64,000 nt of DNA from assembly GCF_021261325.1 (NCBI RefSeq), contig NZ_JAJSBI010000009.1, forward strand, positions 248,001 to 312,000, written 5' to 3'. Positions 45,652-53,506 of this stretch are shown here, piece after piece (the first letter of the stretch is position 1; the number at the start of each line of letters is the position of its first letter). A program made the translations under genes and the position numbers. The notes below the pieces were generated by a model. The model had not been told where the DNA came from. It saw nothing but the letters and a program-made list of their open reading frames with translations, and did not search any database. The DNA comes from Streptomyces guryensis. GTDB taxonomy: Bacteria; Actinomycetota; Actinomycetes; Streptomycetales; Streptomycetaceae.

Positions 45652-46857
45652 GTGACGTACGACATCACCGCCATCCGCTCCCAGTTCCCCGCCCTGACCG
45701 CCGGAACGGCACACTTCGACGGCCCCGGCGGCACCCAGACCCCGCAGCCCGTCATCCGGGCCATCGCCGACGCACTGTCCAACCCCCTGTCGAACCGGGG
45801 CCAGGTGTCGCCCGGGGAGCGCAACGCCGACGCCATCGTCACCGGGGCCCGCCGGGCCATGGCCGACCTGCTCGGCGCGGATCCGTCGGGGATCGTCTTC
45901 GGCCGCAGCGCCACCCAGCTCACCTACGAGATCTCCCGCACCCTCGCCAAGAGCTGGCAGCCCGGGGACGAGGTCGTCGTCACCCGCCTCGACCACGACG
46001 CCAACATCCGCCCCTGGGTCCAGGCCGCGGCCCAGGCGGGCGCCACCGTACGCTGGGCCGACTTCGACCCCGCCACCGGGGAGTTGACCGTCGACGACAT
46101 CCGCGCCGTCCTCTCCGAACGCACCCGGCTGGTCGCCGTCACCGCCGCCTCCAACCTGATCGGCACACGTCCGGCGATCGCCGAGATCTCCCGCCTGGCA
46201 CACGGGGCGGGTGCGCTCAGTTACGTCGACGGCGTCCACTACGCCGCGCACACCCTGGTCGAGCTGGAGGCGCTCGGCGCGGACTTCTTCGTCTGCTCCC
46301 CGTACAAGTTCCTGGGCCCGCACCACGGAGTCCTCGCCGCCCGGCCGGAGTTGCTGGAGACCCTGCGGCCGGACAAGCTCCTGCCCTCCACCGACGCCGT
46401 CCCCGAGCGCTTCGAACTGGGCACGCTGCCCTACGAGTTCCTCGCGGGCACCACCGCCGCGGTCGACTTCCTCACCGGCCTCGACCCGAGCGCCAAGGGA
46501 ACCCGCCGACAGCGCCTGACCGCCGCGTTCGCCGCGCTCGAAGCACACGAACACAGCCTGCGCACACAGATCGACAAGGGGCTGTCCTCGCTGGAAGGCA
46601 TCACAGTCCACTCCCGGGCGGCCGACCGCACCCCCACCCTGTTGCTGACGTTCGAGGGCCGCTCCACCACGGACGCCTACGGCTTCCTCGCCGAGCGCGG
46701 CGTCCACGCACCGTCGGGATCCTTCTACGCCGTCGAGGCCTCCCGCCGGCTCGGCCTCGGCGACACCGGCGGCCTGCGCATGGGCCTCGCCCCCTACAAC
46801 AGCGCGCAGGACGTCGACCGGCTGCTGACCGGGCTGTCCGAGTTCCTGACGCCCTGA
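45652..46857 (+). CDS. Cysteine desulfurase-like class V aminotransferase
   Basis: A 401-residue fold-type I PLP enzyme. The PLP lysine is Lys219 in CSPYKFLGPHHG, preceded by the aspartate in SYVDGVHYAAH; the N-terminus FPALTAGTAHFDGPGGTQTP is typical of the cysteine desulfurase-like subgroup often annotated only by family. It could remove sulfur from cysteine or act as a selenocysteine lyase or isomerase on another amino acid. GTG 45652 follows AGGAG by six bases. It stands alone between two gene fragments, and no Fe-S assembly partner is near. Confidence 0.85.
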   Translation: MTYDITAIRSQFPALTAGTAHFDGPGGTQTPQPVIRAIADALSNPLSNRGQVSPGERNADAIVTGARRAMADLLGADPSGIVFGRSATQLTYEISRTLAKSWQPGDEVVVTRLDHDANIRPWVQAAAQAGATVRWADFDPATGELTVDDIRAVLSERTRLVAVTAASNLIGTRPAIAEISRLAHGAGALSYVDGVHYAAHTLVELEALGADFFVCSPYKFLGPHHGVLAARPELLETLRPDKLLPSTDAVPERFELGTLPYEFLAGTTAAVDFLTGLDPSAKGTRRQRLTAAFAALEAHEHSLRTQIDKGLSSLEGITVHSRAADRTPTLLLTFEGRSTTDAYGFLAERGVHAPSGSFYAVEASRRLGLGDTGGLRMGLAPYNSAQDVDRLLTGLSEFLTP

Positions 46858-46910
46858 GCAGAGGCCGGACGCCCGAACGTGCCGCATGAGCCGTGTGGTC
46901 GAGAACCGTC

Positions 46911-47010
46911 GTGTTGCACGAGTCGGTCTTCCGGACCGTGGATCTGCCGGCGGGCGACCGGTTCGACGCCTGGACCGAGCGCATGGGCCGCACCCACGCG
47001 TCCGACCTTC
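46911..47010 (+). pseudogene. N-terminal fragment of an AraC-family regulator
   Basis: GTG 46911 begins VLHESVFRTVDLPAGDRFDA followed by WTERMGRTHASDLR, the standard first 35 residues of a Streptomyces AraC/XylS-type regulator. The sensor and DNA-binding parts are absent; the frame runs on into the antisense of the next gene. It is a truncated remnant. Confidence 0.65.
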
Positions 47011-47048
47011 GGGGCCGCCCTGGGCTCGGCGGTCCGCTGACGGCGGTC

Positions 47049-47849
47049 TCAGGCGCCCGCCGCGCGGCGGCGCCCCAGGACGGGTTCGGCCAGCACTCTC
47101 GCCGTGCGGCAGAGCGTCTGGCCGTGCCGGGCGAAGAGTTCGTCGCGCGAGTCGAAGTGGCCCAGGTCCGCCAGGACGTAGGCCGAGAGATCGCACGCGC
47201 CGCCGTCGGCCGGGCAGAGCGTCACCCCGTCCCAGTCGATCGCCGTCCTGGACAGCGCCTCGAAGAGCGTTTCCGCGCCGGCATTGGTGAACCCGCCGCC
47301 ATGACCGTCGCTCAACTCGTCCAGGCTGCCGAAGAGTTCCGAGACCGTCAGCCAGTGAGCGCCGGGGTGCACCGTCGACGACAGTCCGTCGAGGCGGAAT
47401 TCGGGCCATGCCAGGAGGACCTGGTCCGGGACGATCCGGCGCAGCCGCGGGAATCGCGGATACCAGAACGCCCCGTCGACGAGCAGACCGCGCACCCGCG
47501 TGGCCACGCCGGACGCCCGCGCCACCGCCTCCAGCACGGCCAGCCGCTGGCTGCACGAACCGCGGCCGCGGCGCAGCACCTCGGACACCGGCCGCTCGTC
47601 CTGCACCGAGTACACCGGCCGCACGGTTGCGGCGATCACGCGGTGGGCCCGGCGCAGGGTCGCTGTCCGGAGGGCGGGCTCCGTGGCTGTCCCCACGTCC
47701 GTTGTCACGTCGATCCCCTGAAGCAGGGAGGCGACCTGCGGGTGCCGCCAGTCGAGGATCCGCGTCGGGGCGGTACTCCCCGCCGCCGTTCCCCCGTCCG
47801 TCGTGCCGGTGCGGGAACGGCCTCGTGGAGTGAGAAGCGAGCTCGTCAT
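47049..47849 (-). CDS. Transglutaminase-like superfamily protein
   Basis: A 266-residue protein whose centre has a transglutaminase-like core: RGRGSCSQRLAVLEAVARA, with the presumed nucleophile Cys, then GVATRVRGLLVDGAFWYPRF and a later WPEF segment. Such domains act as cysteine proteases, amidases or ligases. There is no signal peptide, so it should be cytoplasmic. ATG 47849 follows GAGAGGA. A perfect palindrome lies 55 bases upstream in its promoter region. The gene just behind it on the other strand is the AraC fragment. The substrate is unknown. Confidence 0.7.
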   Translation of the reverse strand: MTSSLLTPRGRSRTGTTDGGTAAGSTAPTRILDWRHPQVASLLQGIDVTTDVGTATEPALRTATLRRAHRVIAATVRPVYSVQDERPVSEVLRRGRGSCSQRLAVLEAVARASGVATRVRGLLVDGAFWYPRFPRLRRIVPDQVLLAWPEFRLDGLSSTVHPGAHWLTVSELFGSLDELSDGHGGGFTNAGAETLFEALSRTAIDWDGVTLCPADGGACDLSAYVLADLGHFDSRDELFARHGQTLCRTARVLAEPVLGRRRAAGA

Positions 47850-47903
47850 GACCGTGGTCCTCTCGTCCGGCGCCCCGATGCCAGACGTATCATGACCTAT
47901 GAA

Positions 47904-47917
47904 TTGAACATGTTCAA
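47904..47917. promoter_or_regulatory. Perfect 14-bp palindrome TTGAACATGTTCAA
   Basis: The site lies in the 88-bp gap upstream of the transglutaminase-like gene, in a locally AT-rich stretch. Its symmetry is typical of operators for MarR-like or similar dimeric regulators. No such regulator gene is adjacent. Confidence 0.5.
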
Positions 47918-47937
47918 CTGTGCTGCGGTCGGCGCGA

Positions 47938-48960
47938 TCACCCCAGGTAGGCGGGGGCGACGGCCGACGTCATCAGCCGACGGGCCGCTCCCGAGCCGTC
48001 GGCCGGGACGGTCCACAGGTCCGAGCCGTAGTCGCCGGGGAGGGCATAGACGAGGGTGGAGCCGTCGGACCACAGGGCCTGGTCGTCGATGTCGCGCTGC
48101 TCCGCGGTCGCGGTCTCCTTCATGGTGCGCAGGTCGAGGACGTACAGCCGCCAAGGGGCGTCGGGAGAAGCTCCCTTGACGCGTTTCTTGTAGGCGATGC
48201 GGGTGCCGTCGGGGGAGAGGGAGGGACACTCGACGTTGCGGTGCAGGGTGGTGAGGGTGCGTGCGGTGACGTCACCTCGTACGAGGTAGGTCTTGCCGCC
48301 CGTCGCCAGCGTGGCGTAGAAGCGGCTGTCGTCGGCGAAGGTGACACCCCAGATGTTGGTGTCGGCGGCGCGGTAGGTGCGGCCGTCCTCGATGATGCGG
48401 AAGGTCTCCAGGTTGTCGTCGATCTTCCAGGTGCGGGTGTCGACGATGGCGGTGCGGGTGGAGAAGTTCGTGCCGGCGTAGGAGTCCCCGCTGACGAAGA
48501 CCGTCCAGGCCGCCATGTGGCCGGAGGGCGAGACCCGGGCCCGGGTGGGGATGCCCGCGGCCGGGAAGCGGTGCCGCTCGTGCAGGTGCGCGTCGAGCAC
48601 CACCGCCCGGTAGGTGTCGCGCAGCGTGCCGTGCACGGCCTGCAGGCAGATGCCGGTTCCGGCTGCGGCGTGGAAGCGCAGGCACTTGACGCCCGAGGCG
48701 GTGCGCGGCCCCTGCGGATCGCCGGCCGGCACGGTGGCGATCTCGTCGCGGTGCGGGCCCCAGGCCAGGTTGCGCACCAGCAGCCGGCGTCCGCTCGTCG
48801 GCCCGAGTGTGACGGTGCCGGTCCGCACGGTCGGGCCGTTCGCCTGCTGCTCGTCCCGCATGCCCGAGCGGTGGGCGGCGTACAGCACCGCCCCGGTGCC
48901 GACGCCCCCGAGCAGCAGGACGGCGGCCAGCAGGATCACCAGGCGGGTGGTGCGGGTCAT
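47938..48960 (-). CDS. Membrane-anchored TolB-like beta-propeller protein
   Basis: A 340-residue protein with one N-terminal membrane segment (LVILLAAVLLLGGVGTGAVL) and an extracytoplasmic part made of WD40/TolB-like blades, seen in repeats such as SPSGHMAAWTVF, CPSLSPDGTRIAYKK and ALWSDGSTLVYALPG. The ATG at 48960 overlaps the stop of the upstream MFS gene (ATGA), so both are cotranslated. Propellers of this type bind proteins or polymers at the cell surface; the function is not known. It probably forms one operon with the MFS and phosphatase genes. Confidence 0.82.
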   Translation of the reverse strand: MTRTTRLVILLAAVLLLGGVGTGAVLYAAHRSGMRDEQQANGPTVRTGTVTLGPTSGRRLLVRNLAWGPHRDEIATVPAGDPQGPRTASGVKCLRFHAAAGTGICLQAVHGTLRDTYRAVVLDAHLHERHRFPAAGIPTRARVSPSGHMAAWTVFVSGDSYAGTNFSTRTAIVDTRTWKIDDNLETFRIIEDGRTYRAADTNIWGVTFADDSRFYATLATGGKTYLVRGDVTARTLTTLHRNVECPSLSPDGTRIAYKKRVKGASPDAPWRLYVLDLRTMKETATAEQRDIDDQALWSDGSTLVYALPGDYGSDLWTVPADGSGAARRLMTSAVAPAYLG

Positions 48961-50240
48961 ACGGACACCTCGGCGGGGGACACGTCGTCGGCGGGACGGA
49001 GCACGAACGAGGCCACGACGGCGCTGACGGCCAGCGCGGCGGCGGTGACGGCGAGCGCGGTGCGCCCGCCCCAAAGGCTCCAGGCCGCGCCGAACGCGAG
49101 CGAACAGGCGAACCGGGCCAGCGCCTGGCCGGTGCCCACGAGTGCCTGCCCGGCGCCCTGGTGCTGAGCCGGCACGGCTCCGGCGGTGGCTGCCGCGAGG
49201 ACTCCGTCGGTGGCCGCGTAGAAGGTGCCGTGCAGCGCGAGGACGGCGACCACGGCGGGAACGCCGTGCCAGGGGGAGAGCACCAGTCCGTAGCCGACCA
49301 ACAGGACGCCGTGGCCGGCCAGGAAGAGCCGGCGGCGGTCGACACGGTCGGCGAGCGCACCGAGCGGGACGGCCAGCAGCAGGAAGACGGCGGCGGTGCC
49401 CAGGGGCAGCAGGGGGAACAGGTCGGCGGAGAGGTCCCCGTCGCGCTGGAGCAGCAGATAGAGGAAGGAGTCGCTGACCGTGGTGAGGCCGAGCAGGGCC
49501 GCGCACACGGTGAGCCGGCGCAGCTCCGGGCGGCGCAGCAGACCCAGCGAGTCACGCAGGGCGGGCCGGGCGGGCTCGGGCAGCCGCGCGGCACCGGCGG
49601 GCGTGATGCGGCGGGGTACGAAGAGCACCAGCACCAGGACCCCGAGTACCGCGACGCAGCCGCTGACCGTGAAGACCGCGTCGTAGCCGTCGACGGTGGC
49701 CCGCAGCACGGCGAACGCGACGAGCGGGCCGAGCAGGGCGCCGGTGGTGTCCATGGCACGGTGCACGCCGAACGCCCGTCCCCGGTGCTCCGGTTCGGTG
49801 GCCAGCGAGATCATCGCGTCGCGTGGGGCGGTGCGCAGCCCCTTGCCGGTGCGGTCGACCGCGAGCACGGCACTGAGTACGGGGAGCGTGTGGGCGAGCA
49901 GCAGCAGCGGCTTGCACAGCGCCGACAGGCCGTAGCCGAGGCCCGCCACGACCTTGTGCCGACGGCCGCCGCGGTCGGCGAGGTGGCCGCCGGCCAGCCG
50001 GACCAGGGCGCCCACGCCGTTGTTGATGCCGTCGAGGAGACCGAAGCCGAGCGGGGACAGGCCGAGGCCGGCGACCACGTAGAGCGGCAGCACGGCGGTG
50101 ACCATCTCCGAGGAGACGTCGGTGATCAGGCTGACCGCACCCAGGGCCAGCACGGTGCCGGGCACAGCGGCCTGCCGCCGCCCCGGACGGGTGTCCGGGG
50201 CGGCGGCGGCCTTGGTGCTGCGGGAGTCCGCGAGATACAC
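48957..50240 (-). CDS. MFS transporter
   Basis: The 427-residue protein has about 12 hydrophobic segments and MFS loop motifs GGHLADRGGRRHKVVAG and ALADRVDRRRLFLAG. The segment DRTGKGLRTAPRDAMISLA is characteristic of a subgroup of actinobacterial and proteobacterial permeases of unknown substrate. GTG 50240 is chosen: it begins VYLADSRSTKA five bases after the phosphatase stop, while the longer upstream frame overlaps the phosphatase gene in another frame. It sits between the phosphatase and propeller genes, suggesting an uptake or export unit. Confidence 0.85.
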   Translation of the reverse strand: MYLADSRSTKAAAAPDTRPGRRQAAVPGTVLALGAVSLITDVSSEMVTAVLPLYVVAGLGLSPLGFGLLDGINNGVGALVRLAGGHLADRGGRRHKVVAGLGYGLSALCKPLLLLAHTLPVLSAVLAVDRTGKGLRTAPRDAMISLATEPEHRGRAFGVHRAMDTTGALLGPLVAFAVLRATVDGYDAVFTVSGCVAVLGVLVLVLFVPRRITPAGAARLPEPARPALRDSLGLLRRPELRRLTVCAALLGLTTVSDSFLYLLLQRDGDLSADLFPLLPLGTAAVFLLLAVPLGALADRVDRRRLFLAGHGVLLVGYGLVLSPWHGVPAVVAVLALHGTFYAATDGVLAAATAGAVPAQHQGAGQALVGTGQALARFACSLAFGAAWSLWGGRTALAVTAAALAVSAVVASFVLRPADDVSPAEVSV

Positions 50241-50245
50241 CGGCG

Positions 50246-51136
50246 TCAGTTCCAGATGCCGGTGATGTCGGACGCCGAGGCGGCATTGCCCGCGTGGGCG
50301 CTCAGACCGGCCAGGTCCTCCACCGTGCGCAGGACGTTGTAGTGGTTGTAGGTGGTCGAGTCGGAGCTGCCGGGGGCGACGTGCTGCCCGTAGAAGAGGG
50401 TCGGGATGCGGTTGCCGGAGAGCTTGTTGTCCTCGTCGAAGGTGACAGCGAGGATGCTGTTGTGCGTCTGGGCCCAAGTGGCGTACGCGCCCAGGTTGTT
50501 CTTGATCCAGGTGTCGCCCGTGGAGACCGAGCAGTCGTGCATGTCGCTGCACAGGTTCGGGGTGACGAAGGAGACCTTCGGCAGGGTCGTGTAGTCGGTC
50601 GGGAACTGCGCGAAGGTCATCGCGGTGTTCGTCGGCACGTTGGAGAAGCCGAACCACGGGTTGTGCTTCTGCGCGTAGTTGCCGCTGCTGCACGTCGTCG
50701 ATCCCTGGCTGGGCAGCGACTCGTTGTAGCTCTTCCAGGTCTCGCCCGCGGCGATCAGCTCGGAGGCCAGGTTCGGCGCGGAGATGGACCCGACGCCGAC
50801 ACAGCTGTCGTCGGTGCGGCCCTGGTTGGAGCCGGAGAAGAGCATGTAGTAGTTCGGCTCACTGGGGTGGGTGAGGCCGTAGGACTGGGTGAGGTTGGCG
50901 CCACCGGCCTTGAGGGTGTTGTTGATGTACGGGGCGCTGGAGCTTCCGATCACCTGAGAGTAGGCGTGGTTCTCCATCACCACGACCACCACGTGGTCGG
51001 GGGCGGGGAGAGCGGCGGCCTGAGCGGCTGAGGTCGTTGCGGCCCACACGCCGATCGACGTCGCGGTGAGGGCTACGGCCCCGGCGAGTGCGGTGAGGGG
51101 GCGTCTGGTGCGCTTGGAAGCCTTTACGGCGGTCAT
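50246..51136 (-). CDS. Secreted acid phosphatase/phosphoesterase
   Basis: A 296-residue exported enzyme of the phosphoesterase family that includes phospholipase C and acid phosphatase AcpA. A signal peptide (KASKRTRRP then a hydrophobic run ending AQAA) precedes PDHVVVVVMENHAYSQVIG, which holds the metal-binding Glu-Asn pair, THPSEPNYYMLFSG and a late VTFDEDNKLSG. ATG 51136 has GGAGGA upstream; the longer frame lacks a signal peptide. It hydrolyses phosphate esters outside the cell. An 11-bp direct repeat upstream resembles a phosphate-control site. Confidence 0.88.
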   Translation of the reverse strand: MTAVKASKRTRRPLTALAGAVALTATSIGVWAATTSAAQAAALPAPDHVVVVVMENHAYSQVIGSSSAPYINNTLKAGGANLTQSYGLTHPSEPNYYMLFSGSNQGRTDDSCVGVGSISAPNLASELIAAGETWKSYNESLPSQGSTTCSSGNYAQKHNPWFGFSNVPTNTAMTFAQFPTDYTTLPKVSFVTPNLCSDMHDCSVSTGDTWIKNNLGAYATWAQTHNSILAVTFDEDNKLSGNRIPTLFYGQHVAPGSSDSTTYNHYNVLRTVEDLAGLSAHAGNAASASDITGIWN

Positions 51137-51269
51137 GACTGTCCTCCGGACAGAAGTGACGGGCACGTGCGGGGGAGGCGGCGCCGTAACCATAGGGGCC
51201 CCAGGCTGGTACTGCGTGAAGCCCAGACGAACTCCGGACCGCCCAGCGGCAGAGATCACGCCACCCGTT

Positions 51270-51291
51270 GGTCATGTACAGGTCATACATA
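51270..51291. promoter_or_regulatory. 11-bp direct repeat, PHO-box-like
   Basis: GGTCATGTACA followed at once by GGTCATACATA gives two 11-base units in direct repeat, the arrangement of Streptomyces PhoP sites. It lies 135 bases upstream of the phosphatase ATG, which would suit phosphate control, but the repeat is oriented away from the gene and differs from the usual GTTCACC core. Confidence 0.3.
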
Positions 51292-51366
51292 GTGGGGGCT
51301 TTCGGCCGTGACACACAACCCACGTACCCCAATGTCCGCGGGCCGGACCGCCGCGGCGGTCATGAC

Positions 51367-52224
51367 CTACGGTTGTGCAGGCGTCACCGACCGGAGATGG
51401 CCGAGGAAGGTGAGAGTGGCCGGGTGCGTGGGAGTCCGCGGCCAGGCCATGCGGACCGTCACGGGCGGCACGTCCGCCAGCGGCAGATAGCGGACCCCGG
51501 GGTGCGGATGGCTCTGCTCGGTGGCCTCCGCGGTGACGCCGACCGCCTCCCCCGTGGCGATCACGGTGAGCCATTCGTCGACGTTGGCCACCTCGAACGT
51601 GTGGGGCCGCCGCCCCTCGGGCCACAGCTCGGCGGTGGTCGCGGCGGTGGCGCAGAGCACCACCGACCGGTCGGCCAGATCCGCCAGCCGCACCGACGGG
51701 CGGGTGACCAGCGGGTCACCGTCGGGTACGGCGGCCATGCGCCGCTCCCGGTACAGCGGCCGGACCTCCAGCCCGGCGCCGGGGGCGGGCGAGGTGCGCA
51801 GCAGCGCCGCGTCGATCTCCCCGCGCCGCAGGGCCGCCTCCGGGTCGTCGCGCCGGTACACCTGTACCGGGGTCCCCGGATGGGCCTCGCGCCAGGTGCG
51901 CAGCAGCGGCACGGTCAGGTCACCGAGCGCCGCCCAGGCGAAACCGATCCGCAGCGGCCGCACCCCCGCCGCGGCCTCGGTCAGCGCGTCGTCCAGCTGA
52001 CGGAGGATCAAGTGAGCGCGCTCGTACAACTGTTGACCGGCATCCGTGAGGGACAGGGTGCGGGTGGTGCGGTCCACCAGCCGCACGCCGACCCGGCTCT
52101 CCAACTGCTCCAGGGTGCGTGAGAGCGCGGGCTGGCTGACGTGGAGCACCGCAGCCGCACCGGTGATGGTGCCCTCGTCGCCGATCGCGGCGAGCGCCCG
52201 CAGATGCCGAAGCTCCACATTCAT
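51367..52224 (-). CDS. LysR-family regulator
   Basis: A 285-residue LysR-type protein: winged helix at 1-60 (LRALAAIGDEGTITGAAAVL, HVSQPALSRTLEQLE) and a substrate-binding domain from about 90 (LRIGFAWAALGDLTVPLLRT). ATG 52224 starts MNVELRHL, the usual beginning. It is divergent from an SDR gene across 70 bases that contain a short palindrome, so it very likely controls that gene and itself. Confidence 0.9.
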   Translation of the reverse strand: MNVELRHLRALAAIGDEGTITGAAAVLHVSQPALSRTLEQLESRVGVRLVDRTTRTLSLTDAGQQLYERAHLILRQLDDALTEAAAGVRPLRIGFAWAALGDLTVPLLRTWREAHPGTPVQVYRRDDPEAALRRGEIDAALLRTSPAPGAGLEVRPLYRERRMAAVPDGDPLVTRPSVRLADLADRSVVLCATAATTAELWPEGRRPHTFEVANVDEWLTVIATGEAVGVTAEATEQSHPHPGVRYLPLADVPPVTVRMAWPRTPTHPATLTFLGHLRSVTPAQP

Positions 52225-52294
52225 AACTCCGGAGCATAAGTGCTCCCCGGAAGGTATTTCCCTCCCGCCAGGCGCCGGGCCTAGCGTCACCGGC
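52225..52294. promoter_or_regulatory. Divergent LysR/SDR promoter region with palindrome
   Basis: The 70-bp gap contains the 8-bp palindrome CTCCGGAG (52227-52234) flanked by ATAA and CATAAG, next to the LysR start. LysR proteins usually bind T-N11-A palindromes in such divergent gaps, so this is the probable operator. Confidence 0.35.
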
Positions 52295-52891
52295 ATGAAG
52301 ATTCTGCTCATCGGCGCCACCGGCACACTCGGCGCGGCCCTCCACAGGACACTCGACACCCGCGGCCACGAGGTCCTCACCGTGGCACGCGGCGGCGGCG
52401 ACCTGCGCTTCGACATCACCGACCCCGCGCAGGTCAGCGAGGTGTACGACCGAGCCGGCCGGGTGGACGCCGTGGTCAGCGCCGCCGGACACGTGCCGTA
52501 CGGGCCGGTCACCGAGCTGACCCCCGAGGACTATCTGGCAGCCTTCCACGGCAAGGTGCTCAGCCAGATCGACCTGGTGCGCCAGGGCATCCCGCGCATC
52601 GCCGAGCGAGGCTCGTTCACCCTCATCACCGGTGTGCTCGCCCGCGAGCCGATCCCCACCGGCAGCGCGGCCTCCATGGCGAACGGCGCGCTGGAGGCGT
52701 TCGTGCGCGCCGCCGCCATCGAGATCGCCCCGCAGCGCGTCAACGCGGTCAGCCCGACGGTCTTCACCGAGAGCCTCGGCGAGTACGGCGACTACTTCCC
52801 GGGCATGCCGCCCGTCGATCTCGCCGACGTCACCCAGGCGTACGTCCGGTCCGTCGAGGGGGCGCAGACCGGCCAGATCTACGCCCTGTAA
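52295..52891 (+). CDS. Short SDR-family oxidoreductase
   Basis: A 198-residue Rossmann protein starting MKILLIGATGTLGAAL, with DLRFDITDPAQV, SAAGHVPYGPV, and a late NGALEAFVRAAAIE where the family often has the active-site Tyr-x3-Lys; here YxxxK is replaced by SMANG, as in several short SDRs of this subgroup. Catalysis may therefore differ. It is transcribed divergently from the LysR gene, the classical arrangement in which the regulator controls the enzyme. The substrate is unknown. Confidence 0.85.
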   Translation: MKILLIGATGTLGAALHRTLDTRGHEVLTVARGGGDLRFDITDPAQVSEVYDRAGRVDAVVSAAGHVPYGPVTELTPEDYLAAFHGKVLSQIDLVRQGIPRIAERGSFTLITGVLAREPIPTGSAASMANGALEAFVRAAAIEIAPQRVNAVSPTVFTESLGEYGDYFPGMPPVDLADVTQAYVRSVEGAQTGQIYAL

Positions 52892-52946
52892 GGGCCTGGG
52901 CTTCGCCCGGCCCACGCCTGCGCAAGTCGGGCTGAGCCCTCTGCAG

Positions 52947-53018
52947 AGGGGCCCGGGGCTGCGTCTGACGTGCCGCTCCGCCGCGTGAGCGCGACCGGCC
53001 CCCACCGGGCCCGCGGGC
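52947..53018 (+). repeat. Dispersed intergenic repeat, copy C
   Basis: The plus strand reads GGGGCCCGGGGCTGCGTCTG, ACGTGCCGCTCCGCCGCGTG and AGCGCGACCGGCCCCCACCGG in sequence, closely matching copy B inside the PKS and, at its end, copy A. It lies behind the SDR gene, a usual place for this element, and may form a terminator hairpin. Confidence 0.6.
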
Positions 53019-53039
53019 TCATGACCGTGCTTCCAGCGG

Positions 53040-53372
53040 AGCACCAGGGCAGGCGCCGCCTGCTCCTCATCGCCGTACGGACGTGTTCCTCGGCCACGGC
53101 GCGGCCCGCGGGGTGACGTCCCGCCGCTCGGCCTCCTCCAGGACGGTCACAGTGCCGGCCCGCGGCCTCGCCGAGATCGTCTCGGAGACGGCGGCGGTGT
53201 CCGGGCGGAACGCGGAGCGGCGGGCGTCCCTCGCGAAGGCGGCGGCCACGACGCCCCGGCGCGCGCGACGAAATCCGGGACCACCGCGATACCGCGCTCG
53301 GCGAGGATGCCCTGAGCCCTCGGCGTCGGTGGGCAGGTTCGTTCCCTCCATGACCGGCTTCGCCTTTGTCTC
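53040..53372 (-). pseudogene. Glu/Leu/Phe/Val dehydrogenase, C-terminal remnant with frameshifts
   Basis: In one minus-strand frame KAKPVMEGTNLPTDAE is followed, after a shift to the next frame, by RAQGILAERGIAVVPDFVARAG, then back in the first frame by GVVAAAFARDARRSAF and AVSETISARPRAGTVTVLEE, and after another shift by AVAEEHVRTAMRSRR. Joined, these follow the C-terminal domain of an NAD-dependent amino acid dehydrogenase. The catalytic N-terminal domain is absent. At least three shifts make it non-functional. Confidence 0.75.
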
Positions 53373-53506
53373 GCCGCTCCCGTGGGAACACGACCGGCGG
53401 CGGGACCTGACGGTGGTGCGCTGCACCGGCCGAGTACCGCGCTCGGCGTCTGCGGCGACCTCGCCGCGGCCCTCTCGGAGCACCGGTGCCCAGGCGACCG
53501 TCGCCG

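Noticed and set aside
52295..52891. Truncated SDR pseudogene
   Set aside because: The 198-residue length is normal for this short SDR subgroup and the frame is intact with a clear start and stop.
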